64,000 nucleotides of DNA, from contig CAIKUF010000105.1 in NCBI GenBank assembly GCA_903830565.1, positions 1 to 64,000 on the forward strand. The letters run 5' to 3'. The position numbers were made by a program, and so were the translations under genes. The notes below the pieces were generated by a model. That model did not search any database. It was given only the letters and a program-made list of their open reading frames with translations, and had not been told where the DNA came from. Shown here piece after piece: positions 38,464-47,121 of this stretch. Source of the stretch: an uncultured bacterium (GTDB lineage Bacteria > Pseudomonadota > Gammaproteobacteria > Burkholderiales > Burkholderiaceae_C). Each line of letters starts with the position of its first letter. The stretch's first letter is position 1.

Positions 38464-39958
38464 AGAAACTACGATTAAAGAGCCCTGGAGCCAAAGCACA
38501 TTCTGTTTTGCCGCCGCACAGGTGACCATGGACAGCGCGTTCAATCATGAGCTACGGTGGGCCAGTTCGATGCAGCGCAATCACAAACTGCACCCCACGG
38601 CCGCGAAGATGCTCGAGGCCTACGAACCCAAAGACGTTCTTGCCCTTGTTCTAGCCTGGCCGTACGTCAGCGAGAAGGACCCGATGCGCCTGGCCTACAC
38701 CCCCAGCCAGGCCTACGGTGTCGCTGACCGCCAGGTCATCACGAGTATCGGAAAGTTCATCGGCATGCACTGGCCCCACGTGCCCGACCACAAGCGTCGT
38801 GACGCGCAGCTGCTGTACACGCCAGATGAGATCCGCTTCGTCCACACGACTCCTGAGATGATCTGGGCCATCGAGAACGGCCCCTCCTCGTGCATGAAGG
38901 GCAGCAACGGCTCGATTCCATTTGACAGCGACGAGCGAGCCAATCATCAGGCTTGGCTCGAAGACAAGGCCAAGCCGGAGCCCGACTGGACACTGCACCC
39001 TTACTGGTGCTATGCCCCCGAGTTCGGCTGGCACATGGCTGTGCGTACAAAGGCCGGGCGGGTCGACGGCCGCGCTGTCTGTCTCACGTACAAGGGTGAC
39101 AAGAAGTGCTTCGTCCGCACGTACGCCCGCTCAGAACAAGATGGCGGCTACAGCCACGCTGACCATACCCTTGAATCTCATCTCGACGAGCTGGGCTACA
39201 CAAAGCTAAGCAGCTGGCCGCAAGGTCAGAAGCTGCGCACGATCACTCGCTACTGCCGGTACCTGGCGCCCTATATTGACAGTTGTTGCGATGACGGTAG
39301 GCGCGTAGACATCGGCATCGACGACACCCTCATCATGGCCGAGGACGGTCCGTTCCAGTGCGACAACACGAACGGCACGTTGTGCGAGGTCGAGGCCGAG
39401 GTCGAGGACGACACTACACAGTGCGACTGCTGTGAAAGCCGAATTGACGTAGATGACGCGTACACAGTCGGCCGGGACGAATACGACCACGTCTGTGAAT
39501 ATTGCCGCAGTGAGAATTACACGCTTGTTGTTCGTCGTCATCGGCCGATCAGCGGACCCTACAGGCCCCACGAATATTACATCCCGAATGACGAGGCTGC
39601 AGAAGTTCGGGGCCAGGGTTACTGCATTGACACGAGCGAAGTACCCGAAAACGTCGTGCAGCTCGGCGACGGCACCGGTGCGTGGGCAGAACTCGACGAC
39701 GTGGTAATGATCAACGACTGCTACTACATGACCGACGACCGCGTCGTCAGACTGAAGGAAGAGCACCCGACCACCGGTGACTGCTACGGCCTGAAAGAAG
39801 ACAGCTACAAAGACAAGGACGGCGACTGGTGGGCCAGTGAGGAGCATTACCTTACGGTCAATCCGCCAGATGAAGAAGAGAAAGAGGACGTGCAGGACGA
39901 CAACGCCATCGACATGTTCGCTCGCACCCCCATCGCAGAACTTTGTCTGCAAATCTAA
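38456..39958 (+). CDS. Large early protein with a zinc-ribbon-like site
   Basis: This is a 500-aa protein. Residues about 320-350 contain CDCCESRI and, about 25 residues on, CEYC, a likely zinc ribbon. The N-terminal part has no recognised motif, and the C-terminus is strongly acidic (NPPDEEEKEDVQDD). It is the largest unknown gene of the early block and lies directly before the peptidase-like gene. The start overlaps the preceding gene by 8 bases. Function not recognised. Confidence 0.6.
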   Translation: MSEETTIKEPWSQSTFCFAAAQVTMDSAFNHELRWASSMQRNHKLHPTAAKMLEAYEPKDVLALVLAWPYVSEKDPMRLAYTPSQAYGVADRQVITSIGKFIGMHWPHVPDHKRRDAQLLYTPDEIRFVHTTPEMIWAIENGPSSCMKGSNGSIPFDSDERANHQAWLEDKAKPEPDWTLHPYWCYAPEFGWHMAVRTKAGRVDGRAVCLTYKGDKKCFVRTYARSEQDGGYSHADHTLESHLDELGYTKLSSWPQGQKLRTITRYCRYLAPYIDSCCDDGRRVDIGIDDTLIMAEDGPFQCDNTNGTLCEVEAEVEDDTTQCDCCESRIDVDDAYTVGRDEYDHVCEYCRSENYTLVVRRHRPISGPYRPHEYYIPNDEAAEVRGQGYCIDTSEVPENVVQLGDGTGAWAELDDVVMINDCYYMTDDRVVRLKEEHPTTGDCYGLKEDSYKDKDGDWWASEEHYLTVNPPDEEEKEDVQDDNAIDMFARTPIAELCLQI

Positions 39959-39970
39959 TATCTAAGGAAG
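39954..39970 (+). promoter_or_regulatory. TCTAA-family motif upstream of the peptidase-like gene
   Basis: TCTAATATCTAAGGAAG matches the sense-strand copy upstream of 8858 (TCTAATATCTAAGTTAG) at 15 of 17 bases, although the two genes are on opposite strands and 31 kb apart. AAGGAAG in it also serves as the ribosome site for the ATG at 39979. Confidence 0.45.
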
Positions 39971-39978
39971 ATAAGATC

Positions 39979-41199
39979 ATGAGTCAATTCACTGCATCCA
40001 TCAGCTCAGCTACCACCCCGGTAGTTGCCTGGAAGCCGGCCCCACGGCTCGACACCTCCAAGATGCCCGTCCTCGACGTCAACGACCTATCCTCGAGTGT
40101 CCTGATGCAGACCTTGGGCAAGGCGCTGACCATGCGCCGCGCTCACGGCGACGCCACCGAAGCGCGCTTCGTGGCCTGGCTGGTCAACCGCCTGCCTGTC
40201 ACGATGATCGACGCCGCAGGGAACATCCACTGTGACCAGCGCCGCGAACCTGCCAACCGCACAATGTTCACGTCCCACACGGACACTGTGCACAGCTCTG
40301 GCGGCGTCAACACGGTACACGTGGACGGAGACTTCTGGCGCGCCAGTGAGGGCTCAGCACTGGGTGCTGATGACGGCGCTGGCATCGCTCTCATGTGCCA
40401 CATGATCGAGCGCGGCGTGGCCGGCTACTACATCTTCTTCCGGGGTGAAGAGTGCGGTGGCATCGGCAGCAAGTGGCTCTCCGACAATATGCCTGACGTA
40501 TTCAAGAGCATCGACCATGCGGTCGCGTTCGATCGTGCCGGGTACTACGACGTCATCACCCACCAGGCCGGCGGCCGCTGCTGCTCAGATGAGTTCGCGC
40601 TGGCCCTGGCAGATGAGGTGTCCAGCGACACCGACTGGTACATGCCCGACGCCACCGGTGTGTACACCGACACGGCCGAGTTCATCTACCAGGTTCCCGA
40701 GTGCACGAACCTCAGCGTGGGCTATGCCCGCCAGCACGGAGACCGTGAGGAGCAGGATGTTAAGTTCCTTCAGGGCCTGGCCGAGCGCCTGGTTCAGGTG
40801 AACTGGGACCTGCTGCCCACCGTGCGCAGCACCGAGATGCCCAAGCGCGCACAGCACAACTACGGCGGCATGAACGGTGGCGGCTACAGGGCGCTGCCCA
40901 ACGCCGAAGGCTGCCGGTACGACCTGTTCACCGAGCGCGGAGCTCCTGGCTGGGCAGATGACGCTGACGAACAGGAGGCCATCTACGCGCTCGAGTGGGC
41001 TATGGACGGCCAGCCTACAGACCTCATGGAGATGATCGCTATTGCTGTCTACCCAGACGATCCGTCTCTAGCTCTGCGGAACATGAGCAAGGTCCGGCTG
41101 AGCGAGTCAGTCCTGGGGGATGCCATCGGCAAGATCGAATCCGGCCTCGGGATCGATGAAGTGCTGATTGGCCTCTACGACATCTGCACACCTGCCTGA
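39979..41199 (+). CDS. M20/M28-like zinc metallopeptidase
   Basis: This is a 406-aa protein. Metal-ligand motifs appear in the family's order: TSHTDTVHS (about residue 98), LGADDGAGIAL (about 131), GEECGGIGS (about 156), FDRAGY (about 180) and a late His in GYARQHGDREEQ. These match co-catalytic zinc aminopeptidases and peptidase T-like enzymes (M20/M28 clan). The ATG at 39979 has AAGGAAG upstream. Such an enzyme is rare in a phage replication block. It might process a host or phage protein or scavenge peptides; the role is unknown. Confidence 0.8.
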   Translation: MSQFTASISSATTPVVAWKPAPRLDTSKMPVLDVNDLSSSVLMQTLGKALTMRRAHGDATEARFVAWLVNRLPVTMIDAAGNIHCDQRREPANRTMFTSHTDTVHSSGGVNTVHVDGDFWRASEGSALGADDGAGIALMCHMIERGVAGYYIFFRGEECGGIGSKWLSDNMPDVFKSIDHAVAFDRAGYYDVITHQAGGRCCSDEFALALADEVSSDTDWYMPDATGVYTDTAEFIYQVPECTNLSVGYARQHGDREEQDVKFLQGLAERLVQVNWDLLPTVRSTEMPKRAQHNYGGMNGGGYRALPNAEGCRYDLFTERGAPGWADDADEQEAIYALEWAMDGQPTDLMEMIAIAVYPDDPSLALRNMSKVRLSESVLGDAIGKIESGLGIDEVLIGLYDICTPA

Positions 41200-41201
41200 C
41201 C

Positions 41202-41579
41202 ATGTACACCGAAGCATTCCTCAAGGCTTACAACGAGAGCCGCAACGGCACCGATAACTTTTACCGGCATCCCATGGTGCGCAACTTTGCGTACAGCGAC
41301 GGCGTGCGCGAGTGCGCCGAGGCCAGCTGCTATTGGATGCTGGACATCCTAGCCACTGAGTTACCCGCGCAGTTCAGAAAGTTCGCTGATGTGGCCAACA
41401 CGTGCGAAATCGTCGTGACCGTAGCGAATAGCAAGGCGGTCATCGCCGCCATGTTCGAAGACGGCGTAGTGGGGTGGTCGAAGAAGATCTCGTACACCGA
41501 CATGCCCGAGGGCGTGTGGAAGTTCTTCATCGCTGATGAAGACGGCAGTTACCGAATGATCCTTTTTACGGAGTATTGA
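41202..41579 (+). CDS. DUF6876-like protein
   Basis: This is a 125-aa protein. TDNFYRHPMVRNFAYSDGVR, CYWMLDIL and the late YTDMP element match the DUF6876 family, known from phages and plasmids with no assigned function. The ATG lies two bases after the peptidase stop, so expression is coupled. Confidence 0.7.
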   Translation: MYTEAFLKAYNESRNGTDNFYRHPMVRNFAYSDGVRECAEASCYWMLDILATELPAQFRKFADVANTCEIVVTVANSKAVIAAMFEDGVVGWSKKISYTDMPEGVWKFFIADEDGSYRMILFTEY

Positions 41580-41580
41580 A

Positions 41581-41799
41581 ATGACCAAACACCAAACCAA
41601 CGTCGAGCTGGTCACCCACATGATGGAGTTCAGCGAAGCCGGAGCGCTCATGCAGGCCTTCATCATCGAGGCGATCCACAACTACAGCCAGCAGACACTG
41701 GCTGCCGAAATCTGGACAGGCAACTCCTTCATCAACCAGGACGCGTGGAAATTGTGTGCGAAAGAATGTCTTGACTCGATCGAAAAACGAAGCACATAA
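41581..41799 (+). CDS. Small early protein
   Basis: This is a 72-aa helical protein, MTKHQTNVELVTHMMEFSEA..., one base after the preceding stop. Similar short phage proteins with a VELV..LM.FS..G.L.QAF pattern occur beside DUF6876 genes. Function unknown. Confidence 0.6.
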   Translation: MTKHQTNVELVTHMMEFSEAGALMQAFIIEAIHNYSQQTLAAEIWTGNSFINQDAWKLCAKECLDSIEKRST

Positions 41800-41817
41800 T
41801 CTAAGCTCGAACTTAGA
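41800..41817 (+). promoter_or_regulatory. TCTAA-family inverted repeat upstream of the Cas4-like gene
   Basis: TCTAAGCTCGAACTTAGA is an 18-base near-palindrome with TCTAAG / CTTAGA ends, 12 bases before the ATG at 41830. It is the widest-spaced version of the motif. Confidence 0.45.
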
Positions 41818-41829
41818 AAGCACTACGAC

Positions 41830-42537
41830 ATGGCACACTCCTGGAGCTTCTCCCGTCTTGGCGACTTTGAGAAGTGCAAGAAATACTTCTGGCTCAAGCA
41901 TGAGCAGAAGATCCCCGAGCCGGAGCGCGCTCTGCGCCCCGGACAAACAGAGCACGCAAACGACCGTGGCTCCCGTATCCACGACAACTGCGAGCTGTAC
42001 GTCCGTGGTGACCACGACGCCCTGTGCGCTGAGGCCGACAAACACTTCGGCGCGAAGATCGACCTCCTTCGGATCATGTACGAAGACGGTATGGTCGAGC
42101 TGGAGGGCAACTGGGGCCACGACGAGGACTGGGAGATAGCCGAGTGGTCAGCCGCCTGGCTGCGCCTCAAGCTCGATGTCCTGGTCAACGTCTCACCCAC
42201 CGAGGCCATCGTCATCGACTACAAGTCCGGGAAGAAATGGGGCAACGAGGTCAAGCACGCGCAGCAGCTTCAGCTATACGCCCTGTGCACGTTCCTACGC
42301 AATCCGCACCTCGAAGTCGTCGATGCTGAACTGTGGTACCTGGACGTGAACGAGACCACGCGCCAGACCTTCACGCGCCAGCAGGCGCTGATGTTCAAGC
42401 GCAGCTTCGACAAGCGCGGCACGGCAGTGACGATGTGCACGACCTGGCCGCCTAGCGCCAACAAATTTAGCTGTCAGTGGTGCCTGTATGGCCCCGAGCA
42501 CAGCGGCCACTGCGCCGAAGGCGTACGCAAGAAATAG
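41830..42537 (+). CDS. Cas4/RecB-like PD-(D/E)XK nuclease
   Basis: This is a 235-aa protein. SFSRLGDFEKCKKYFWLKH gives the first Cys near the N-terminus. LKLDVLV and AIVIDYKSGKKW supply the D...DxK catalytic core (about residues 115-136), QLQLYAL is motif QhxxY, and CQWC...HC near the C-terminus completes a probable Fe-S cluster set. This is the PDDEXK_1/Cas4-like layout of phage recombination and replication nucleases. It probably trims or resects DNA ends with the neighbouring SNF2-like helicase. Confidence 0.82.
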   Translation: MAHSWSFSRLGDFEKCKKYFWLKHEQKIPEPERALRPGQTEHANDRGSRIHDNCELYVRGDHDALCAEADKHFGAKIDLLRIMYEDGMVELEGNWGHDEDWEIAEWSAAWLRLKLDVLVNVSPTEAIVIDYKSGKKWGNEVKHAQQLQLYALCTFLRNPHLEVVDAELWYLDVNETTRQTFTRQQALMFKRSFDKRGTAVTMCTTWPPSANKFSCQWCLYGPEHSGHCAEGVRKK

Positions 42538-42794
42538 TAAGGGGAATCGTAACTACCTCGTCGCTCAGGAAGGTGCGTCTGAATGAGCCATGGGCATGTG
42601 TGTGGTCCCCTTGAAATCTGACTGCCGCCCACATGATCCTCCCACGCTGCGCCGGGCAGCGAACGCATAACCCGGCACTCTTTCATGACTCTTCTGGCCT
42701 CCTCGTTGGAGTGAAGCCTGATTAGCTTGGATGGATGGAGTAATCGCCCGTCCGGCCCAGAGGAGTCTTGAAAGAGTCCACACGAAAGCACTAT
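42538..42794. other. 257-base gap without a clear gene
   Basis: No frame here has a convincing start, ribosome site and protein-like composition on either strand. A minus-strand frame (42474-42791) overlaps the 3' end of the nuclease gene and lacks a ribosome site. The region reads as a degenerated former gene or an untranslated leader. No hairpin or TCTAA motif was noticed. Confidence 0.5.
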
Positions 42795-42983
42795 ATGCCA
42801 AAAGAGCCATTCACTGTCTTGCTACTGCGGCCGGACTTCATCACCAACGACTACGGTCAAGAACTCCAAGGCCAGGAACAAGCCTCAGCGGCAGACCATG
42901 GCGAAGGGGACGACAAGGTTCCGCCTGCAGACTACCACGTGCTCATGGTGATCCACGACCACTGCGCAGATGTCAAGTCATGA
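42795..42983 (+). CDS. Small protein before the SNF2-like helicase
   Basis: This is a 62-aa protein, MPKEPFTVLLLRPDFITNDY.... Its stop overlaps the helicase start (ATGA). A TTG 27 bases earlier could extend it to 71 residues. The LLLRPDFITNDYGQE and YHVLMVIHDH segments look coding. Unknown. Confidence 0.5.
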   Translation: MPKEPFTVLLLRPDFITNDYGQELQGQEQASAADHGEGDDKVPPADYHVLMVIHDHCADVKS

Positions 42984-44389
42984 CCAACCCCAAACCCATG
43001 TCTCACCAGACGGTGAGCATCAAGCACAATGACCACTCGCCTATCGTCTTGGACTGCTCTGACGCGGGAACCGGGAAGACGTTTGTCCGCATACTGGGAT
43101 TTGCCAAGCGACGAGCACGAGGATCGGGATGCCTTCTTGTCCTTGCACCTCGATCTCTCTTGCGATCGGTGTGGGTCGATGACTTCAGAAAATTCGCTCC
43201 CCATCTCACCGTATCTGTGGCAAATGCGGCGAACAGAGAGGGCGCTTTCGATGAAGTTGCAGACGTTTACGTCACCAACGTCGACGCAGTCAAGTGGCTC
43301 GCCAAGCAAAAGCCCGCCTTCTTTAAGCGGTTCTCAGAACTTGTCGTTGATGAGTCGACGGCCCTGAAGCACCACACCAGCCAACGCTCGAAGGCTGCTG
43401 CCAAGATTGCCAAGTATTTCAAGCACCGCTGCTGCATGACGGCGACCCCGTCCAGCAACACGATCACCGACATCTGGCACCAGGTGCTGCTGCTCGATGG
43501 CGGCGAGCGGCTGGGCTCCAGCTTCTACCGCTTCCGCGAAGCTGTGTGCACGCCGGTGCAGCAGGGACGCCAGGCGCAGATGGTCCGCTGGGAGGACAAG
43601 GAAGGTGCCGAAGAGGTTGTCTTTGGCCTGTTGTCCGACATCGTCATACGCCATCGGCTGGATGACTGTGCCGACATACCGCCGAACCATCAGTACCCAA
43701 TGAGCTACGAGCTGACAGTACGCCAGCTCACAGCCTATTGGCAGATGGAGGCGACGCAGCTGCTGATGCTCAAGGATATGAAGGGTCCGATCCTGGCTGT
43801 CCATGCTGCATCAGCCACGACGAAGCTCCTGCAGATCGCCTCCGGTGCCGTATACGACAACGAGGGTGGCTACCAGGTGGTGGACACAGCCCGGTACGAG
43901 ATGGTCCTAGACCTGGTGGAGCAGCGGGCGCACAGCCTGGTGATCTTCCTGTGGCAGCACCAGCGCGACGGGCTGATTGCTGAGGCTACGAAGCGCGGCG
44001 TCACCTACCGCGTGATCGACGGAAATACGAGTGACCGCGACCGCGCCGAGATCGTCCAGGGCTACCAGGCCGGCCTGTACCAGACGATCTTCGGGCACCC
44101 GAAGACGGTGGCTCATGGGTTCACGCTGACGCGCGGCACGGCCACGATCTGGACGTCACCGACGTACGACCTGGAGCACGCCATCCAGGGGTCCAGCCGG
44201 CAGCGCCGCATTGGTCAGACCCAGAAGACCGAGACCATCATCATCGTCGCCAAAGGCACGATCGAAGAGAAGGTCTACGACACCGTGATGGCGAAGGGCC
44301 AGCGGATGGGGAATCTGCTCTCGCTGTTTGACACAGTAGCTGCAGCGCCTGCGAAGAAGACGACCAAGAAAGTGAAGGAAGTGGCATGA
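42980..44389 (+). CDS. SNF2-type SF2 helicase/translocase
   Basis: This is a 469-aa protein. Motif I is DAGTGKTF (about residues 28-35), motif Ia includes LVLAPRSLL, motif II is VVDEST (about 121-126), and motif III includes MTATPSSN. The C-terminal lobe has a motif V-like LTRGTATIW, and motif VI is QGSSRQRRIGQTQ (about 393-405). The compact two-lobe form without accessory domains is common in phages. The start is set by ATGA overlap; a longer in-frame extension from 42731 runs through a non-coding gap. It probably remodels DNA during replication or recombination. Confidence 0.85.
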   Translation: MTNPKPMSHQTVSIKHNDHSPIVLDCSDAGTGKTFVRILGFAKRRARGSGCLLVLAPRSLLRSVWVDDFRKFAPHLTVSVANAANREGAFDEVADVYVTNVDAVKWLAKQKPAFFKRFSELVVDESTALKHHTSQRSKAAAKIAKYFKHRCCMTATPSSNTITDIWHQVLLLDGGERLGSSFYRFREAVCTPVQQGRQAQMVRWEDKEGAEEVVFGLLSDIVIRHRLDDCADIPPNHQYPMSYELTVRQLTAYWQMEATQLLMLKDMKGPILAVHAASATTKLLQIASGAVYDNEGGYQVVDTARYEMVLDLVEQRAHSLVIFLWQHQRDGLIAEATKRGVTYRVIDGNTSDRDRAEIVQGYQAGLYQTIFGHPKTVAHGFTLTRGTATIWTSPTYDLEHAIQGSSRQRRIGQTQKTETIIIVAKGTIEEKVYDTVMAKGQRMGNLLSLFDTVAAAPAKKTTKKVKEVA

Positions 44390-46473
44390 GTTGGGCCTCC
44401 GCGCAGCGCAAGGTCGAGCAGCTCTTTGAAGAACCCCAGATCTTCGAGCGCCCGGTCATCACACAGCACAAGGTTGACTGGCCCCGCCTGGTCAGTCTGG
44501 ACTTTGAGTCCTACTACGACCAGGATTACACGCTGAGCAAGCTCAGCACGTCCGAGTACATCCGCGACCCGCGCTTCAAGGCGCAGATGCTCGGCATCAA
44601 GATCGGCACGGGCAAGATCCGCATCATTCCAGCCTCACGCATTCGCGCTGAGCTGGCATCCATCAACTGGAGCACCCATGCTGCACTTTGTCATAACACT
44701 CAGTTTGACGGTTTTATCCTGTCTCATCATTACGGCATTCATCCTGTTTTCTTGTACGATTCTCTTAGCATGGCTCGTGGGCTCCACAGCAATGATATTG
44801 GTGCCGGCCTGGATGAGGTCTCCACGTTTTATGGCGGGCATGGAAAGATTGACGGGACGCTCGAGAAAACCAAGGGCGTTCTGAAGTGGCCCAAGGCACT
44901 CCACGACGAGGTGGCTATCTACTGCGCCAACGACGTCGACGAGATGCTACGCGTCTTCAAGGCCATGCTGCCAAAGATGCCCGACGACGAGATCCACCTC
45001 ATCGACCTGACCTGCCGGATGTTCTGCTCCCCGGTGCTCAAGGTCGACATCCCACGCGTCGAGGCTGAGCTGGTGCGTGAGCTGGACCGCCGTCAGGTCC
45101 TCATGTACGAAGCAGTCGATCCAGCTGAGTGGGAAGATGCCAAGCTCCTGAAGGGCAAGGAGAAGCTGCTCACCGGCGTCGACCGTGACCTCCTCATCAT
45201 CAAGCGCGTGATCGGCTCAAACGAGAGGTTCGCCGACCTGCTGCGCGCTGAGGGCGTCGAGCCGCCGGTGAAGATCTCCCCTGCCTGGATGAAGGGCAGC
45301 AAGGACGAGCGCGAGGATGAGACAAACAAGTGGGGCTACGCGTTCGCCAAGGACGATACCGACTTCATCAACCTGCCGAACGACGTGGACGGCTGGGGGT
45401 TCGACCGTGATGACCCTGAGCAGTTCAAGTTGCTGCTGGCCAGGCAAGAGCGGCTGCAGGCCCTGGTCGACGTGCGCATTGCCGTAAAGTCGACAACGAA
45501 CGTCACTCGTGCCGGGCGGTTCCTGACCGCTGGCGCCAACGGCATGAGCCTGCCTGTGGGCTACGCCTACTACCGCGCGCATACAGGACGCTGGGGTGGG
45601 CAGAACAAGATGAACATGCAGAATCTCACGCGCGGCGGTGAGCTGCGTCTGTCGATCCTGGCACCCAAGGGCCACCAGCTGGCAGTCGTCGACTCAGGGC
45701 AGATCGAAGCCCGGGTCAACGGTTGGCTCTGGGGTCAGAAGGATCTGCTCGATGGGTTCAGGGACGCTGATGCTGGAGTCGGGCGCGACGCGTACTGCAA
45801 CTTCGCTGACCTGATCTACGGCAGAGAGATCACCAAGGCCGACAAGGACGAGCGCTTCGTTGGCAAGGTCTGCGTCCTGGGCCTAGGCTTTCAAATGGGA
45901 GCACCCAAGCTCCAGATGACCTTTGCCAAGGGCGCTCTCGGTGGCCCACGTGTGATCTTCGAGCTGGACAAGTGCAAGATGATCGTGAACACCTACCGCA
46001 GCACGAACAACAAGATTGCTGCCGGCTGGAAGATCTGCCAGAACGTCATCGAGGACATGGCTGCTGGCCGTGAAGGCAGCTACGGCCCTCTCAACTGGGA
46101 GGCCAACACTATCTGGCTGCCCAACGGCATGGCTCTCAAATACCCTGACCTGCGCAAGAGCGTCGGCGAGAAGGGTTGGGAGGAGTGGAGCTACCAGAGC
46201 GGCGCCATGAGGAAGAAGATCTATGGCGGTCTGCTCTGTGAAAACATTGTGCAGGCGCTGGCTCGGATCATCGTGGCTTGGCAGATGCTCCAGATCAGCC
46301 GCCGCCACCGCGTCGTGATGACCACGCACGACGAGGTTGTGGCCTGCGTCACGACGGCACGCGCTCCCAAAGCGTTCGCCGAAATGACGAAGTGGATGAG
46401 CACTGCGCCTGCCTGGTGCAGCGACATCCCGCTCAACTGCGAAGGCGGCTGGGCTGCGAATTACAGCAAGTAA
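44386..46473 (+). CDS. Family A DNA polymerase with 3'-5' exonuclease domain
   Basis: This is a 695-aa protein. The exonuclease domain has SLDFESYY (about residues 35-42; D and E ligands), HNTQFDGF (about 100) and a third motif near YCANDVDEM. The polymerase domain has motif A VVDSGQIEARV (about 433), where DSGQIEAR replaces the usual DxSQIELR. Motif B lies near KVCVLGLGFQMG and motif C is TTHDEV (about 645). It should be the replicative polymerase of the phage. ATGA overlap couples it to the helicase gene, and a structured element follows it. Confidence 0.92.
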   Translation: MSWASAQRKVEQLFEEPQIFERPVITQHKVDWPRLVSLDFESYYDQDYTLSKLSTSEYIRDPRFKAQMLGIKIGTGKIRIIPASRIRAELASINWSTHAALCHNTQFDGFILSHHYGIHPVFLYDSLSMARGLHSNDIGAGLDEVSTFYGGHGKIDGTLEKTKGVLKWPKALHDEVAIYCANDVDEMLRVFKAMLPKMPDDEIHLIDLTCRMFCSPVLKVDIPRVEAELVRELDRRQVLMYEAVDPAEWEDAKLLKGKEKLLTGVDRDLLIIKRVIGSNERFADLLRAEGVEPPVKISPAWMKGSKDEREDETNKWGYAFAKDDTDFINLPNDVDGWGFDRDDPEQFKLLLARQERLQALVDVRIAVKSTTNVTRAGRFLTAGANGMSLPVGYAYYRAHTGRWGGQNKMNMQNLTRGGELRLSILAPKGHQLAVVDSGQIEARVNGWLWGQKDLLDGFRDADAGVGRDAYCNFADLIYGREITKADKDERFVGKVCVLGLGFQMGAPKLQMTFAKGALGGPRVIFELDKCKMIVNTYRSTNNKIAAGWKICQNVIEDMAAGREGSYGPLNWEANTIWLPNGMALKYPDLRKSVGEKGWEEWSYQSGAMRKKIYGGLLCENIVQALARIIVAWQMLQISRRHRVVMTTHDEVVACVTTARAPKAFAEMTKWMSTAPAWCSDIPLNCEGGWAANYSK

Positions 46474-46478
46474 GTTTC

Positions 46479-46546
46479 GGAGGGTCTGGCGTGGCCAGCG
46501 GTTGCAAGGCCTTCGGACTTTGCAACGTCGCAGTAACAGACCCTCC
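46479..46546 (+). ncRNA. Structured element after the polymerase gene (terminator or small RNA)
   Basis: The closing stem is perfect over 10 bp (GGAGGGTCTG / CAGACCCTCC). Inside is a hairpin GTTGCAA / TTGCAAC (46501-46507 / 46520-46526), and GGCGTGGCC may form a third arm. There is no uridine tract. The element at 19017-19068 has the same GGAGGGT/ACCCTCC closing core, and both are followed by a TCTAA motif and a new gene. Confidence 0.45.
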
Positions 46547-46573
46547 ACCCGTACGAAAGATATTTACATTTTG

Positions 46574-46604
46574 TCTAATATCTTGCTACGACCTGCGTTA
46601 GAAT
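46574..46604 (+). promoter_or_regulatory. TCTAA-family motif upstream of the 157-aa gene
   Basis: TCTAATATCTTG is followed 12 bases later by GTTAGAAT. The TTAGAAT end also closes most minus-strand copies of the motif and is one base from a sigma-70 -10 box at TAGAAT. It lies between the structured element and the ATG at 46626. Confidence 0.4.
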
Positions 46605-46625
46605 TACCAACAGAAGGAGACTTAA

Positions 46626-47099
46626 ATGTCTGAAGTTATCGAGAAACCCGCCCGCATCCGTGCGACCAAGTTACCCATCGGGGTCGGACCTCTCACCCTC
46701 GGCCAGGCCTGCGACGCCCTCTGGCAGCTGCGCGAAGACAAGCGCGAGCTGGAGGCCAAAGTCAAGGCCATCGACGAGCAGATCAAGGGCAACGAGAAGC
46801 TCAAGACGACAGGCCTTGAAGGCCTGATCTTCGGGCTCCTCGACGGCCAGGATACCCGCAAGGCTGAGGGGCGCAGAGCCTCTGTCTCCATCGGTGAGGC
46901 CGTCGTCGCCAACACCGAAGACTGGACCGAGTTCATGACCTTCGTTGCTGCCGGCAAGCGCGGCGACAAGGGTGCCTATCTCCACCTGGTCCAGAAGCGC
47001 GTGAGCGACCCTGCTTACCGCGAGCTGCTGGACCTCGGTATCAAAGTTCCCGGCCTTGTGCCGTTCACCAAGCGGACTCTCAATCTGCGTTCCCTGTAA
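46626..47099 (+). CDS. Replication-associated protein of unknown function
   Basis: This is a 157-aa protein with AGAAGGAG just upstream. A charged coiled-coil segment (REDKRELEAKVKAIDEQIKG) is followed by a compact C-terminal domain (SDPAYRELLDLGIKVPGLVP). Proteins of this type are frequent beside polymerase and single-strand-binding genes in podovirus-like phages. No catalytic motif. Confidence 0.6.
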   Translation: MSEVIEKPARIRATKLPIGVGPLTLGQACDALWQLREDKRELEAKVKAIDEQIKGNEKLKTTGLEGLIFGLLDGQDTRKAEGRRASVSIGEAVVANTEDWTEFMTFVAAGKRGDKGAYLHLVQKRVSDPAYRELLDLGIKVPGLVPFTKRTLNLRSL

Positions 47100-47112
47100 T
47101 CGAAGCTCTAAG
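47100..47112 (+). promoter_or_regulatory. TCTAA-family motif upstream of the 250-aa gene
   Basis: TCGAAGCTCTAAG, identical to the plus-strand copy at 33481 and to the terS copy read on the minus strand. It lies 9 bases before the ATG at 47122. Confidence 0.45.
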
Positions 47113-47121
47113 AAAGACCAC

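Noticed and set aside
42474-42791. A 105-aa minus-strand frame covering the gap before the SNF2-like helicase
   Set aside because: It overlaps the nuclease gene, has no ribosome site and runs against the early block. Coding support is too weak.
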